From NCBI GenBank assembly GCA_947652605.1, contig OX393577.1, positions 63,822,108-63,886,107 of the forward strand: a stretch of DNA of 64,000 nucleotides, given 5' to 3'. Below the pieces are notes generated by a model. It searched no databases, was not told the origin of the DNA, and saw nothing but the letters and a program-made list of their open reading frames with translations. Positions within the stretch are counted from its first letter, which is position 1. The number at the start of each line of letters is the position of its first letter. This document shows positions 46,572 to 59,405 of the stretch, piece by piece. A program made the position numbers and the translations under genes. Source of the stretch: Elmis aenea. Its lineage: Eukaryota > Arthropoda > Insecta > Coleoptera > Elmidae.

Positions 46572-48083
46572 AATCACATTGACCAAGAGAGCATGTACTA
46601 TTGTGTAGCAAGGCTTTCCAAAATTAGGTGGAAGAATGTTTTTGGTTTTGTAATAAATGTTTTCATCATAACTAATTTCACGAAAGTTGATGTAACAAAT
46701 AGAGCAGCAACTACAAAGCAAACACATAGCTCCACTTAAGAAAGGAACTCTTGCAATAGTTGATAGTAAAATCAGCAAAAAAAACTGTTTTACACTTTTA
46801 ACTCTCCAAATAATATCCCCGGGAAAGGGTTAAACTTTAAAACCCTACCCTGTATCAGGACGAACAAGTAGAGAACTCTTTCTCAGCTTTCAAGACAATA
46901 TCCCTTTAAAGCCCCATGACTGATTATCAAAATCAACACCAGTTCAAACAGAAAAATCACGCTTCGCTCTTAAAACTCCTAACAAACGTACAAACAATTT
47001 CCAAGCGTATTGTTTACATTTTATACAACCTGTCATTCAAGCGCAGCTTTTACAACCCATCGAACTAGTCTTATCTCCAATGATCGCCGGTAAATATACA
47101 CGTGTAGTCGGGCAGGTAGTAATCGTCTATTTGCCCCGTACCTGTAGCCACGATGTCATGCCGCACGGAGAATGATTCACCAAAGGCGCCGCTCCTTTGT
47201 TGACTTTCCATGTGTCATATTCTCAAGAATAATGACCACATAAACGTATCTTAAGATCATCTGAAGTTGGTGCGTGTACTAAGCACACTCCGTGTAAACG
47301 TTATAGAGGCAGTTTGTTGTTGCCGTTTGTAGTTACAACGTAACGTTCTTGTAAAGGCGCGGAATGTTGTTAACTTAAGCTCTGAACGTTTTTACGATTT
47401 AAAATGGCATTAGCATTAACGCGCTTGTAAAGTTAATCTGATAAAGTGATGATGACACTAACGTGCGCTGTTAAGTGAAGGAATAAAAACGACAAATTTG
47501 TTGTAAATTAAAATAACGCTCGCTGACAGTAGTAATGGGCATTGCATTCGAGAAAACTACCTTCATGTTCTTCAGGTACCATGTCCTCGGAGAACGTTAG
47601 AGGTCTTGCAAGGTAAACTGAACCGCGAAATGCGCCAAAAGAGGGAATCGCGTTTGAAATGTAGAACTTTCTAAAAACGTTTTATTATTATAGGTTATAA
47701 CCCCATTGATGAAATAGACGTATGTTTTTAGGTGGCGCAGTAATTAACGCTTGAGACGAGTTTTGGTTTCTGCGTCACAGTTCAGTTTACTTTGCAAGAG
47801 GTCTAGCGACTCTTAGCGTGGTTTCTACTTTGTCAACTGCTTTTCAAAAAAATTATCTTATACTCTTCCCATACCATGGTCTTAAATTTTTAGTGATGAA
47901 GTTCTTCTACGTCCTGGTCTACGCTTTTGACCTGCTGTTTTTCCCAGATTTATGATATGCAGAGTAATTGCTTGTTTTTTTTTGCCAAAGCATGCGACGA
48001 CTACCGAACGATATCTATTATGAGCCATTAGCTAAAAACTTTACTCAAAATCATACATAATAGCTTATACAACCTATTATGTA
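46572..48083. other. Apparently unique DNA
   Basis: No element hallmarks. 47040-47280 is GC-richer (CTGTAGCCACGATGTCATGC). A minus frame at 46536-46778 has clustered Cys but no recognisable motif. Candidate host non-coding DNA by exclusion. Confidence 0.35.
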
Positions 48084-48085
48084 TA

Positions 48086-49962
48086 CAGGGTGATTGATTG
48101 AGACCGGGCATTAAAAATATATGAAGAATGAAAAAGGGTATGGATCTGAAATTGTGGGTATGACCATAATGGCATCTGATCTGTTTAATGAAAATATTTT
48201 TTAAGATGGCGACACTTCCGTAAATACCGGAAGTTGACGTCTACTTTCTTATTTCAAATACAATGGTCTATTTTTTATTGCGTATTTGGATTCAAAACGT
48301 TATTTTAGAGGGACTTTTATTAGCATTCCCTATACCTAAGTGCAGTCATTTTTTAGATTTTTGGACTTTTTTGAAAATTTTTTGATTTTCAACGTGATGC
48401 TTAATATTATCTAACATGACCATTTTTAAAGAAAAAATGCTTAAATTTAGACCATGCCTAGAAGAAACCTTGAAGTACATTCTGGAATTTTTGCAATCGA
48501 TGCATTACTTACAGGGTGTCCAAAATTTAATTTTCTTTTAATACAACTTCAGACCACTAAAACTCGTTTTTTTCAAATACAATGCCCCAACTTTTTTTTC
48601 ATTTTCAAATGCAAAATTACATTCTGCATCAACCTGTATTAGCGTTTCCTATACCTATCTGCAACAGTTTTCGAGTTATTAAGAATTTTCGATAAAGTTA
48701 AGAGAAATTGCAACATTTTTACATAGTAAGCCTTGGAAATGACAGCAAATGCCAATATTAATAACTGCAAACCACTTTTATTGCGTTTGTCTGAAGCATC
48801 TATGAAAATGTATAATCAAGAGTATTCAAACATGAGTATTTTGAACTTATTTTATATTCATGAAGAATGTAACAAGATTATTGAAAGAACTTGGCGCGTA
48901 GTCAGTGAGAGTTATCCTTATTTGACTGTAATGACCAGACAGAAATTTTAATGAATAGAATCAATTTTTTTTCAATTTAGAAGAGTGAATCTGCTTGTAT
49001 TCGACCTAAGCGTGTGACAAATGATGAAACTAACAAAGTTAACATCCTGAGATATTTTAATGACCATCCTCAGCGATCAATTTGATTGGTAGCGCAAGAC
49101 TCGGGTTTAACATACTATGCTGTACAAGCTACATTAAAAATACACAACTATTCGTTCGCACTTTCAATAATCTTCTGAATTTGTCCAAGAATGTAAAATA
49201 AATTCAAAATATCCGTGTTTGAATACTCTTGATAGTCCATTTTCATGGATACTTCAGACAAACGCGATAAAAGTGGTTGACGGTTATTAAGTATTGGCAT
49301 TTGTTGTCATTTCCAAGGCCTACTATTTAAAAATGTTGCAATTTCTCTTAACTTTATCAAAAATTCTTAATAACTCGAAAATTGTTGCAGATAGGTATAG
49401 AAAACGCTAATACAGATTGATACAGAATGTAATTTTGCATTAGAAAATGAAAAAAAAGTTTGGGCATTGTATTTGAAAAAAACGAGTTTTGGTGGTCTGA
49501 AGTTGTATTAAAAGAAAATTAAATTTTGGACACCCTGTAAGTAATGCATCGATTGCAAAATATTCAGGATGTAGTCCAAGGTTTCTTCTAGGCATGGTCT
49601 AAATTTAAGCGTTTTTTCTTCAAAAATGGCGGCGGTAGATAATATTAAGCATCACGATGAAAATCAAAAAATTTTCAAAAAAGCTCAAAAATCTAAAGAA
49701 TGGCTGCACTTAGGAATAGGGAATGCTAATAAAAGTCCCTCTAAAATAACGTTTTGAATCCAAATACGCAATAAAAAATAGACCATTGTATTTGAAACAA
49801 GAAAGTAGACGTCAACTTCCGGTATTTCCGGAAGTGTCGCCATATTGAAAATATTTTCATTAAACAGTTCAGATGCCATTATGGTCATAACCAAAATTTC
49901 AGATCCAAACCCTTTTTCATTCTTCGTATATTTTTAATGCCCGGTCTCAATCAATCACCCTG
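48086..49962. mobile_element. Large foldback: two 5' ends of a mariner-type transposon
   Basis: Ends CAGGGTGATTGATTGAGACC and GGTCTCAATCAATCACCCTG are flanked by TA. The left arm, 48086 to about 48890, is nearly the exact reverse complement of about 49165-49962, so the 1.88 kb element is a hairpin with roughly 0.8 kb arms around a 270 bp loop. Both arms include the beginning of the same transposase gene, in opposite orientations. No 3' end of a transposon is present. One arm of this family also lies at 5498-6140. Confidence 0.92.
48733..49155 (+). pseudogene. Mariner-type transposase N-terminus in foldback
   Basis: The first exon-like block (48733-48951) includes CKPLLLRLSEASMKMYNQEY and IIERTWRVVSESYPYLT. 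After an acceptor-like TTTTTTCAATTTAG (ending 48980), the frame gives CIRPKRVTNDETNKVNILRY, FNDHPQRSI, a stop, and LVAQDSGLTYYAVQATLKIH. The latter is a helix-turn-helix like those of IS630/Tc1/mariner transposases. The catalytic domain is absent. The same first block recurs in mirror image at about 49170-49310. Confidence 0.65.
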
Positions 49963-49977
49963 TATAATTTTGAACGA

Positions 49978-50330
49978 CACCTTGACACCGAAAGGTACAA
50001 GAGGAACCGATTAAGAAGAAAAAGAAGAAGAGGTTATACAACAGATGCGAAGAACAAATGTCCAACACACAGTTTGGTTTTAGGAATGCATTGGGCACAA
50101 GAGAAGCACTCTTTAGCATACAAGTTAGTGTTATTCCAGAGATGTTCGAACATATGCGATATCTATGCATGCTTTATAGGTTACGAAGAGGCATTCGATA
50201 CGGTTCAACACTCAAAACTGATCGACATTCTTAAAAAGACTGGCATTGACGAGAGATATTCGGATTGTTGGAAACCTTTATTGGAACCAGAGTGCAACAA
50301 ACTCAAAAAAGTGCAAGAAAAATAGTTTAT
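49978..50330 (+). pseudogene. Rearranged RTE-like LINE fragments
   Basis: 49985-50032 (ACACCGAAAGGTACAAGAGG) matches the 3' region of the LINE at 52880-53250. It is followed by RT finger sequence in shifting frames: CEEQMSNTQFGFRNALGTRE, then CSNICDIYACFIGYEEAFDT (motif A, Asp) and VQHSKLIDILKKTGIDERYS. In a normal LINE the RT precedes the C-terminus, so the order here is scrambled. Deletion or template switching may explain it. Confidence 0.72.
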
Positions 50331-51125
50331 AAGAATGATACAGTTGTTGACTAGCTACTTTTAAGCATCGAAATCCATATGTTCTACAAAATAACACTTT
50401 GTTTTAATCCAATGCACGCTTATAAAAGACTCCAAGGTGACATCTTCTAAAGACAACTCATTTTTGTCCATTTTTGACTAATTTAGGCACAAGTTTTTCT
50501 GATTTAAACACTTTTCACTTTGGCAGTATAGTTTTTATCCTGAAGTTTCATAATTTCTGTCAAATATTCACGTTAATTGTTCTGTACAGTTTCAAAACAC
50601 AAGGTTTGTTGACCCATTAATTGATTTTATGTTCAGGGAAATACCCCAACCTACCCCAAATTTCTACTTGCGGATATAGCCATACGATGGGATCGCCTCG
50701 GGTATTTTGTAGGTCACAGCACTCGCCCAAAAAAATACGCCGCTTTTTATACGTTTGTTTTAACTTAAAGGTCTTTGACATGCGATTTAACGTTTTATGC
50801 AATTAGCACAGAGGTTTAAATTATTTAGTTTTTGGTACAATTAAAATCTTATGGTCACATATAACAATGTAAATGTTGGAAAAATTCGTTTTTCATTATC
50901 TTATTTGTTAAGTAACTTTCGTTAAAACTAACTAAACTGGACCAATATTCTTAAATTTGAGAAATATGTTCAAAAAATGTAAAGCTTTGCAAAGAAATGA
51001 ATCAAAAAGTTTATAGCATTTCTGAAAGTCTTGAAACAGAAATAGAAATACGTATTTATTTTCTATGTTACTTTAAAGGGCTGAATTAGCATTAAAAGTG
51101 ATGGGCAACTGACTTTTTTTAAATT
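50331..51125. other. No gene seen
   Basis: AT-rich. A mirrored pair of frames at 50617-50806 has no recognisable content. Confidence 0.4.
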
Positions 51126-51195
51126 TTATTTATTATTTAGTCATGTCCTTCTACTGTTAGGTGTAGGACTGTTGAGTTGTAGTGCTGACTTTTTT
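51126..51195 (-). repeat. LINE 3' end fragment
   Basis: Reverse complement of the tail at 58090-58160: CACCTAACAGTAGAAGGACA on the minus strand, then TGACTAAATAATAAATAAA. A third piece lies at about 55528-55566. Confidence 0.65.
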
Positions 51196-52879
51196 TTTCA
51201 TGTTAATTGTTGATAATAAAAAAGTCATAAGTAAAATTTGATTTCAAACTTATTCGCATTTTTCAGGATGTTTCAGGAATTGCGCATTTTCAGTTAAGCA
51301 CATAAAAACGCCCTATTTTGCCAATCAATCCATCTCTAACTGTTTTCAAGGTTCCCCGTCTTTTTCAAGATGAATTATTCACCCTGTATAATGAACCCAA
51401 CACTATTAGTTGTATTTTTTAATGGGCCCACTTTCCTACATGCACCAGGAACGTCAAAGACAATTTAATAAAAACTATAATAAAGTCCATTTAATGATGA
51501 AATGTCTAAATATACACGTGGCGTTTAGCATAATAGTATACTATTACGGGACAAAAAGTACAGAAAAAGTCTGTTATTAGACAGTCGATATACCTCGGAG
51601 CCGGAAATAACAGGGAAATAGACATCGAATTAGTAATTGCTCGTGTTATTTAAGGAAGCCATGCTTTAGTGAAACTAAAAGGCAAGATATTTATACTGAA
51701 TTATCTAAGACACAATAGGGAAGTCTTTTGCACTTAACATATTTTGTACAGTGCAGTAAATAAAGACGGTATAATGCTGCAGTTAGTGCAAGATCGTAAA
51801 TTGCACTTTGGTTTTGGCTCCAATTGTGCAACTAAGTTATCGCTTATTGCAAATTTCAGCTATTTTCCTTTATAGCTTTTGAACGAAATTGAAACAACGT
51901 CTCTTTTCGATATTCACACATATCGACAGCGCACGTTTCAAGGACAGTTTTAAGTACATCATTGATTTAGTTTAATGCGTTTTCATCTCAGCTTTTATTG
52001 CTGACTGTTTAATTTTTTTAAATTAAAAATATATGGTATCTGTAGCAGGATTTCAAACGTTAAATATTGTAAATTTAAAGCAGAATCCCTTGTCATGATC
52101 GTACTGCAATTTATTATTCATGATAAGGTTTTTGGAGTAAAAGTTTTACAAATAAAATGTAATTATTTTTGGACATAAAAGTGTTTGGGCGTTGGGGTTT
52201 AACCCAGAAATACCACAGAAAGTTTAGAAATATTAGAATATTGTTTTTCACCATTTTATTGTACATAAAACTTACTAAAATTATTTTTAAAAGCAGAAGG
52301 TCGACGTAGTCTTTGAAACACTCAGTATAGATGCAAGTATTGACGTATTTGGATGTTAGTAATAAAATACAGAATCTTAAGGCATCAACAGATTAGTAGA
52401 TACCTATCATTAATGTTACGTGTAATTGTGCCGGAAACATCAGATTGAACCTCCTTTTTGAAATATACGTCCTTTAGATTTCTATCAATTTAAGCCAGCT
52501 ATTCGTATTCAATGGATTCTTGTTCTGTTGAAAAGTAAAAATCTCTTAACGATCTTCAGCAACCCTATTGGATTACACAGAATTAGTTAACTTAAATCCC
52601 CATCGCAGACGATGTGACCAAGAAACGTGTAAACGCATAGCAGTCACAACAATTAAAGTGTGGTTTATTGATTAAATAAGCTGGTTGGGACATAATTTGC
52701 TGTTTGAATGCAGTTTGGTGTCTCGAAAATGAATTAACAAATACAAAAATAAATAAAATGGTTTCATATATTTTTATACAGCTTTAATTTAGTTACGTTG
52801 GTGGCAGATATCCCAGGAGAACTGGTAAAAAATGGAACGAAACAAACTATACGAACACCTCAGAATGCTATTTCAAAAA
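51196..52879. other. No gene seen
   Basis: A solo CACCCTGTATAATG end is present at 51380-51394. The rest is unassigned and may be unique. Confidence 0.4.
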
Positions 52880-53250
52880 TGTCTTATTCTTCTTAATCGA
52901 TTCCTCTTGTACTTTTCGGTGTTGAGGTATGCTTTTCTATTTCTGTGTTATATATACTCCACTCCTTCCTATCGTTAGCTAATCGTGGCACATCTCTCCA
53001 GCTGACTCCTATTTCTTCTAGTCTCTGCCTCACTTCTTTTTTCCATTTTATTCTTGGTCTTTCTCTATTTCTTTTACCCTCCATCTGCATTTTCCTTCCT
53101 ATTTTTGCATATCTACTTTCTGGCATGCGTAGTAGATGTCCAAGCCATCTTTTTCTTAATATTTGTTACTCCTAGGTTATTTCGAATTTTTTCGTTACTG
53201 ATTTTATCGATAAGTCTACATCCCTCTATTCTTCTTAGCAATAAATAGAT
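52880..53250 (-). pseudogene. RTE-like LINE, C-terminal fragment
   Basis: The minus strand gives RRIEGCRLIDKISNEKIRNN, then AWTSTTHAR, YAKIGRKMQMEGKRNRERPR, IKWKKEVRQRLEEIG and VSWRDVPRLANDRKEWS. The R.RP...W..EV and W.D...LA.DR..W blocks are the conserved C-terminus of RTE-type LINEs. One frame change near 53125 separates the parts. The 3' tail (CGAAAAGTACAAGAGGAATC) recurs at 49990. Confidence 0.8.
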
Positions 53251-54196
53251 CATAACCAGTTTGAATTTGTATTGGTTTTAAAATTGGGGCAAAAATAACT
53301 GCATAAAAAGGCGTGACAACTTTTGTTACTCTGTTTCGTTAGCAACGACAAATACCGTATAAAAGTTGTGTGAACTGCAGCTGTTTTTTCAAATCAGAAA
53401 AGCTATTGTGCGAAACTGGGCTGATAACAAGCCGTTGAAGTAAACCTTCAGTTTCAATTTAATGCCACACAACAACAGAAGCTAAATGTTAAAAATAAAG
53501 TAAATGGGGTATGCTCCATATAACATTTTGGCATCGGCATCACGTCGAACGTAATATAATTGAACGTAAAATATTTTTACGTTCCTAATACTTAATACCA
53601 ACTACACATACACATCCTAGCTAGTAGCAGACACCAAGGACGTGTTCTGACGCCGCTTCAAATAAATATTTGCGCAAAGATAAATTGCATACGAACAAAT
53701 AAATGCAACGTTTTATTACGGGTTTATCTTAACGACGCTAGACAGTTTTTGACGCACTGCAAATATGCGCTGATTAAAATTTGAACAATCACCCCGAGAC
53801 AAAAGGATTTTTATTAACTGCTGATGGGCACAAGACAATAAACACACACATAGATGGACGTATGTACGCATATACATTTCGTTTAAGCAGGCCCCGTCTG
53901 CATGTCCTGACAAGTAAACGAAAAATTAGCCATTGTTTTAATAAATGCGCACTGCACTATTACAGAGTTAATTTCCTATTGAATTCTGTTTTATTGCTGC
54001 TATACATAAATTTGCGTTCGTCAATAACATTTGGATGTGTTAAATATTTCATGACTGTGACCTTTGGAACAATAGATTTGTGAAACAGTTGGCTTTAAGA
54101 ATATGCAGCAATTGTTTAATTATTTTTCTTCGACATAGAATGTAATGTTTAGAAATTAAAAACTCTGGATTTACAGGACGGTTTTTATTGATTTTG
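53251..54196. other. No gene seen
   Basis: Apparently unique. A 100-codon frame at 53781-54083 has no family resemblance. Confidence 0.35.
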
Positions 54197-54255
54197 GTTA
54201 AAAATCCGACGTTTCGCACTTAATGTTTTTAAGGCTTCTTCAAGGGAATTTTAAC
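54197..54255 (-). ncRNA. Hammerhead-ribozyme-like motif
   Basis: On the minus strand, GTTAAAATTCC and GGATTTTTAAC (54245-54255 and 54197-54207) can form an 11-position stem I with one mismatch. Between them lie CTTGAAGA (core CUGANGA with one extra or changed base), a stem II of GCCTT and AAGTGC with one bulged T and loop AAAAACATT, then GAAA, ACGT and the cleavage-type triplet GTC. This reproduces the order of a hammerhead ribozyme with a minimal stem III. Such motifs are known in Penelope-like retroelements, whose CTGAAGA...GAAACGTC sequence this resembles. The core deviation may make it inactive. No Penelope coding sequence was seen nearby. Confidence 0.55.
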
Positions 54256-57200
54256 AATATTCATTGAAAATTGACAAAGCTAACATGGTGCACATAACCA
54301 TTTGTTTTTTGAATGTGTAGAACAATTCGAAAGTCAAAAATAACAGTGATACAGTCGCACTAATTTATTGTAAAATGTAAACAGTCTTTTCATTAAAAGG
54401 ATTTTATGTGTAAAAATGTAAATTAAAACGGATAACATAAAATTTAAAAAAAAGACAGACACAAAAGCAAACACTTTAAAAATTTTACGTACAATAGTCT
54501 AAACTAAAATAAAAATCAAATTTTGTCCAACTCAGGTCTAAAGTCAACGGTTTTCGTGAAATTTACATTTGTATGAACATTTTGAGCGATACAGCTTTTT
54601 CAAAAATTTAATTTAAAAACTGTTGACTATTTTCGAATAAATTTTTTGCACTCTTTTTTGCAATTTAATTCAATTTTTTAAATTGGAAAGTAAAGTAAAG
54701 CAATTATGATGAAGAACATAAGACGATTAAAAGAGTAATAAACGCCAACCTAATTACATAGTTTTTTTTTTTCTAATTAAAAATCAATAGTCAATTAAAA
54801 CGAAGCACTTATGAGAAAACCTGCAATACTGGCGCAACCAGTGATTTTTTAGAGAAATCCAAACATGAGTTAGTTTTGCGTTAACATTTTCCACAACCAT
54901 TGTTTGAGAACCCATGGCCTAGCACTAGGACCTACCTAGGTACATATTAATTGGACAAACACCGGCCGTGCATCCCACATGCATACACAACGCGGCGAAG
55001 ATGTCGTTAAAATTCTAATCTTAAACAATCATTAAATAAAATGACGTTGGCTGCGCTCGGCTTATCACTGTTTATATGCACATACTACATTACATTATTA
55101 ATTACGAGTTGTACACACACATAAATTATACGGCTTATCAATAATTAAAATCCTGGCATTTATTTATAACAAAATTGTTTTAAATTGCGTTTATAATTAT
55201 AATGAATAGTACGATAAATTTTACAACACAAACAACATGTTTTTGATAAATAATAGTTTGTATTTGTCAAGTGCATATGAGCCGTTCTAAATATTGTTGA
55301 GCTAAATATAAATATATAAGTCACAGCATTGCGGAAATGCGTTAATAAAACAATGAAACTGGCGGAAATAGACAGTAAATATTTTTACAAATAAAATTGG
55401 ATTCAGTTATTGCATGATTCTTAATGGGGCTTGCTTTTTTAAATTGTAACATGACAATTTCAAAGTGTGTCTTACAACTGATAGTTATACCGAATAGCCA
55501 ACTTGGAGGTATACAACTTTGTTTTGCCGCCATACACCTAACAGTAGAAGCATGACTAAATAATAAAATCAAGCTAACTGTTGTTCATTAAAAAAAAGAA
55601 TGTTTGTCCTATGTGTATTTCAAAATTTAAACTAAATAAGCAATGTTCTGTGTCCGAGAATGTACCAATTTTTTCAAGCATTTACTTTTCACGAATAACT
55701 ACAGTCGAAATACTTTTTTAATTAGTTAATTATAACACAAAAAAGTAATTGAGAAAATAAATTTGTTTCTTTTCACAAACAAATCCAATTATTTGCGTCG
55801 GTTTCCTTCTTATTTAAAAACATATTTATCGTGAACTCTGTTATTTAATCACAATGAAATTTTAAAAAATGAGACTGTTAGTCTCTCGGTATCATAATTG
55901 TGCTAATATAAATGATAATAGCCTCGGGTACGCTAAAACATATTTATTTAAGGAGGCGATTAACTTGTTTTATCATTAAAAGGTAAGATTACATGACAAA
56001 ACACCAGCACGTGATGTGCGAGATGTTTCGGTGCTGTGCCTTACATGTAACGTGAAAAATACGGCAGTAAAATCATTAACAATTTTTTTTAGTAATTCAC
56101 CAACACTAATAAACATGTTTATGGACGTACCGACGTTACCAAAACGGCCCGGTGCGCGGGCCGCGAGCACCCCTTTGGCAGTAAAAATGCCGCTTACAAA
56201 GTGAACTTCCTACGCATAATCGGTTTTTATTTAAGTACGAGCCTCTTAGCTAAATCATAAAATCGTCGATTTGAACGCGAAGCCGATCTAGCAGTCGACA
56301 GAAAATGTTTTGGTTAAAAGTGTTAAGAATAAAAATGTTTATGGCCTGCTGTAAACTGATTAAATGCAGGATGTACTTTTTCAAGGTGATTTTATGAGAA
56401 TGGACAGTACCTAATTTAATTATAAACAGTATTGTCTGCGTAAAACTACTTTCAATTTTAATTTTTCTCGGTGGACATTGGCTGGAATGTGTAGAGTTTT
56501 GGGAAAACTCTTATACCTCAATTAAATTTAAGTTCTTAAATTGTTTAAAACCTATAAGTACGCAGGTTACAATTTTTGCAAATCTATCATTACGGTCACC
56601 ATAATAAAATTGTAGCGCTTTACATTTTTAATTAAATTTCACAAATACCAGTTACAGAGAGAAATGTAAGTTTTTAAATATCTTACAGGTTCCCCAAATT
56701 TTGTGTATGAAGTTTGAAAAATAAATGTACAAGATCCTTAAAAACCTGTTTATTAAAAAAAAGAAAAGATTGCTGTACATCAGACTAAAATGGTGGCCCT
56801 TTTTGTATAATTATTAAGCAAAAAAAGGGAATACAACTAATTAAATCAGTCGTTTATTTGGAAAGTGGCATAAATACCTTTTATATTATTTTGAGGTAAT
56901 AAGTGTATTGCATTTTAATGTGCATAAAAATATTTATGCTAGCTATAGAGAAATTTCATTTATATTTGTTATTTCGGTTACTTATATTTTTCGCACAGAC
57001 CTTAACGAATCACCATTTTTCATTACTGTAAAGTGAATGAAGCCACTTTCAAAATTAATTGTTTATAAAAACTACAGACTAATGTTGATTTTTTTCGATG
57101 AGTTTTGCTGAAGTGATGTTTGAAGTAATTTAAGAAAATTGATGAATCAATTATACAATATAAGTAATTTATATAATGTATTTTATTATAAGTTTATTCA

Positions 57201-57849
57201 GGTATCTTTTCATTATCATTATACTCACAAAATATCTGCATAAGGTAATTCCGGGATAGTTGCCCTACTGGGAGAGATGCCTCTGTTTTTCTGTTTTCGC
57301 ATGCTAATGACAGATGACAAAATTTGTATCGTATTATTGTTCCATAACAGTTGTTGACTGGAAGGCATACGACCATTGGCGAAAATTTCATGTGGTGTGT
57401 GGTTTTCAACAAAATAAAGATGAGCTCAACGATTTTAACATGGCGCTATAATGTAGTAATAACTTAAAAATACTGGCAATTCGAAATTTATAATTTTTCA
57501 TAGAATACTTTTAGCAAGCTCCTTAAATACATTGTAAAGGTTATTATTGCAGTAGAATACACCGGTATCTTGTAAGTTCCATACGTATTTTTCCCTGGGG
57601 CATCTAACCCGTACTACAAGGAAAGTTGCCCCATTTTATCGAGGTACAAATGCCCCAGCGAAACATCTAAGTATTCCTTATACACAATACAACAACTGAT
57701 CAATTTATCAATTAATACTCTAACACAAGCATCATATAAAGACTATATTGACATTACTTGTGGAAAATAAATTAGGTTCAGAGATGCCTACGACGTATAA
57801 AAAAATATCATCTGGTAAAACCAGAAGGCAATGGTCTTCACTTCAGAAC
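54256..57849. other. No supported gene
   Basis: Mostly AT-rich. 55528-55566 (CACCTAACAGTAGAAGCATG) is a scrap of the LINE tail seen at 51126 and 58110. 55990-56215 is GC-rich with open frames on both strands (56016-56204 plus, 55976-56170 minus), but neither shows a known motif. 57194-57412 (minus) is likewise unsupported. Confidence 0.35.
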
Positions 57850-58160
57850 AATAGAGAGAAGCATTAAGAAGAATAAAATCTTTTTAACATGTTGTGTTCA
57901 GGAGCAAATCCCTTAACGAATGAAAAAAGGTTAACCAGAAAAGCCTATAAAGCAAGATCACAGGGAAAAACAAAATAGGTAGACCTAGAAAAACCTGACA
58001 AGACGAAGTTAAAAAAGCAGCAACGGATAGAAACATCAAATGGGAAGACATAAAAAAGCTAGCACAAGACAGAAAAACATGGAAAAAAGTCAGCACAACA
58101 CAATTCAACAGTTCTACACCTAACAGTGGAAGGACTCATGACTACATAAATAAATATTCA
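57850..58160 (+). pseudogene. RTE-like LINE, C-terminus and 3' tail
   Basis: Translation gives AYKARSQGKNKIGRPRKTW, then QDEVKKAATDRNIKWEDIKK and LAQDRKTWKKV with a stop or indel between blocks. This is the conserved RGRPRKTW...DEV...W.D...LAQDR..W end of RTE-type LINEs. The tail CAGTTCTACACCTAACAGTG ... GACTCATGACTACATAAATAAA follows, shared with 51126-51195 and 55528-55566. Confidence 0.78.
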
Positions 58161-59299
58161 ACTTACTTATATTATTAAGTAAACTCAAGTACTTATTTTT
58201 TATATTTTGCATACAAATCATAATAATTTTATAAACTTTGGGGCTTCTCTCCAAAAAAAAGGTATTGATACACTATTATTTAGCAAATTTTTTAGACAAC
58301 TAAATAAAACAATACCTGGGCCCTGTTTCTCGAAACTTACAAGCCTTGTAATACAAGTCCGTAGCTTAGCTACAGGTGTAGTTTCCATGGAAACTGTACG
58401 TCATTCTTATCGGCCAAAACTTCCATTATATAACATCACAATGAAATTCCTTGCCTATTTTACGAATAGACATTTATCTTTCACAATATTAACTTTATGA
58501 AATGTTGCTGTTAAATCAAGTGGCCCCTTACATAAGACAATTTATCGAGTTCACAAGGTATGTGTCAGATTTGTTTCGGCATTTGTATGTGGGAACATGT
58601 AACGTGTATAATTAAAGTGGCAGGCCTGATTAGGGAAGAGCTTGTGTCGACATTGACACCAGTTGACATTTACACACAAGATCATTGTCACAGAATAGGC
58701 AAGCGCTGAATGTACATTTGAATCGCCGTCGGTTAAATTTAGAACGTTGCACTCGCCGTGTCGATTACTCAACAATAACTAATTCAACAAATGAAAAAGA
58801 ATTGCACGGTTTGGCCCGAGTTCAATGATACCAATTCGGTTGATCTTCCGCGTTATGCAAACGAGAGGAAAACGCAGCGAAACAAATGAAATCCGATAAA
58901 TTTCCACGCTGTGTTACGCTAAGCCTGGAGTAAATGGCTTTTGATATTTTTTAAAAATAAAGCAATTACAAATAGATTAATAAGACGAGTAGTAAATTGA
59001 ATTTTATAAAACAGAGGAGGAAAAAACAAACGAAACATAAAAAACAAATGAGTTTAGCTGGGATCAGGTATTTTGATTTTGAGAATTAAATATTAACTTC
59101 TGCATTCTGTATTATCAATTAATTGACCAACAAATTCGATCCAATATGCAATTTTAGAATTAAAAACACCAATTTACTGACTTCATGAAAGGTTAGTAAC
59201 AATTTGCTTGCTGTTTAATAGACGGATGAAAACATTTGTAACGTTTACTTCCTGTTGCAAGTATCTTTAAAGTGCTATAAATAATAGGAGGTTTATTAT
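58161..59299. other. No supported gene
   Basis: 58319-58395 starts GGGCCCTGTTTCTCGAAACT and holds TTTCCATGGAAAC, suggestive of a MITE end. A 97-codon frame over it (58207-58500) is not convincing. 58500-58900 appears unique. Confidence 0.35.
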
Positions 59300-59405
59300 C
59301 TTTTCTGCGTCCGGCCAGAAAATCTGTTGCTGACGATCAATTTTTACTGGATTCGTATGCTTTCAGGACTCTCCTATGGCTCGTCCAAAAACTGCATACT
59401 CCTCC
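59300..59405. repeat. Dispersed repeat, short copy
   Basis: CTGCGTCCGGCCAGAAAATC ... GACGATCAATTTTTA joined to CTGGATTCGTATGCTTTCAG ... GGCTCGTCC. It matches both ends of 11095-11470 but lacks its central 260 bp. Confidence 0.6.

Noticed and set aside
46425..46860. A possible piggyBac remnant.
   Set aside because: Only an acidic N-terminus-like frame is visible. No TTAA-flanked inverted ends and no DDE or Cys-rich C-terminal domain could be read, so it is listed only as an unrecognised frame.
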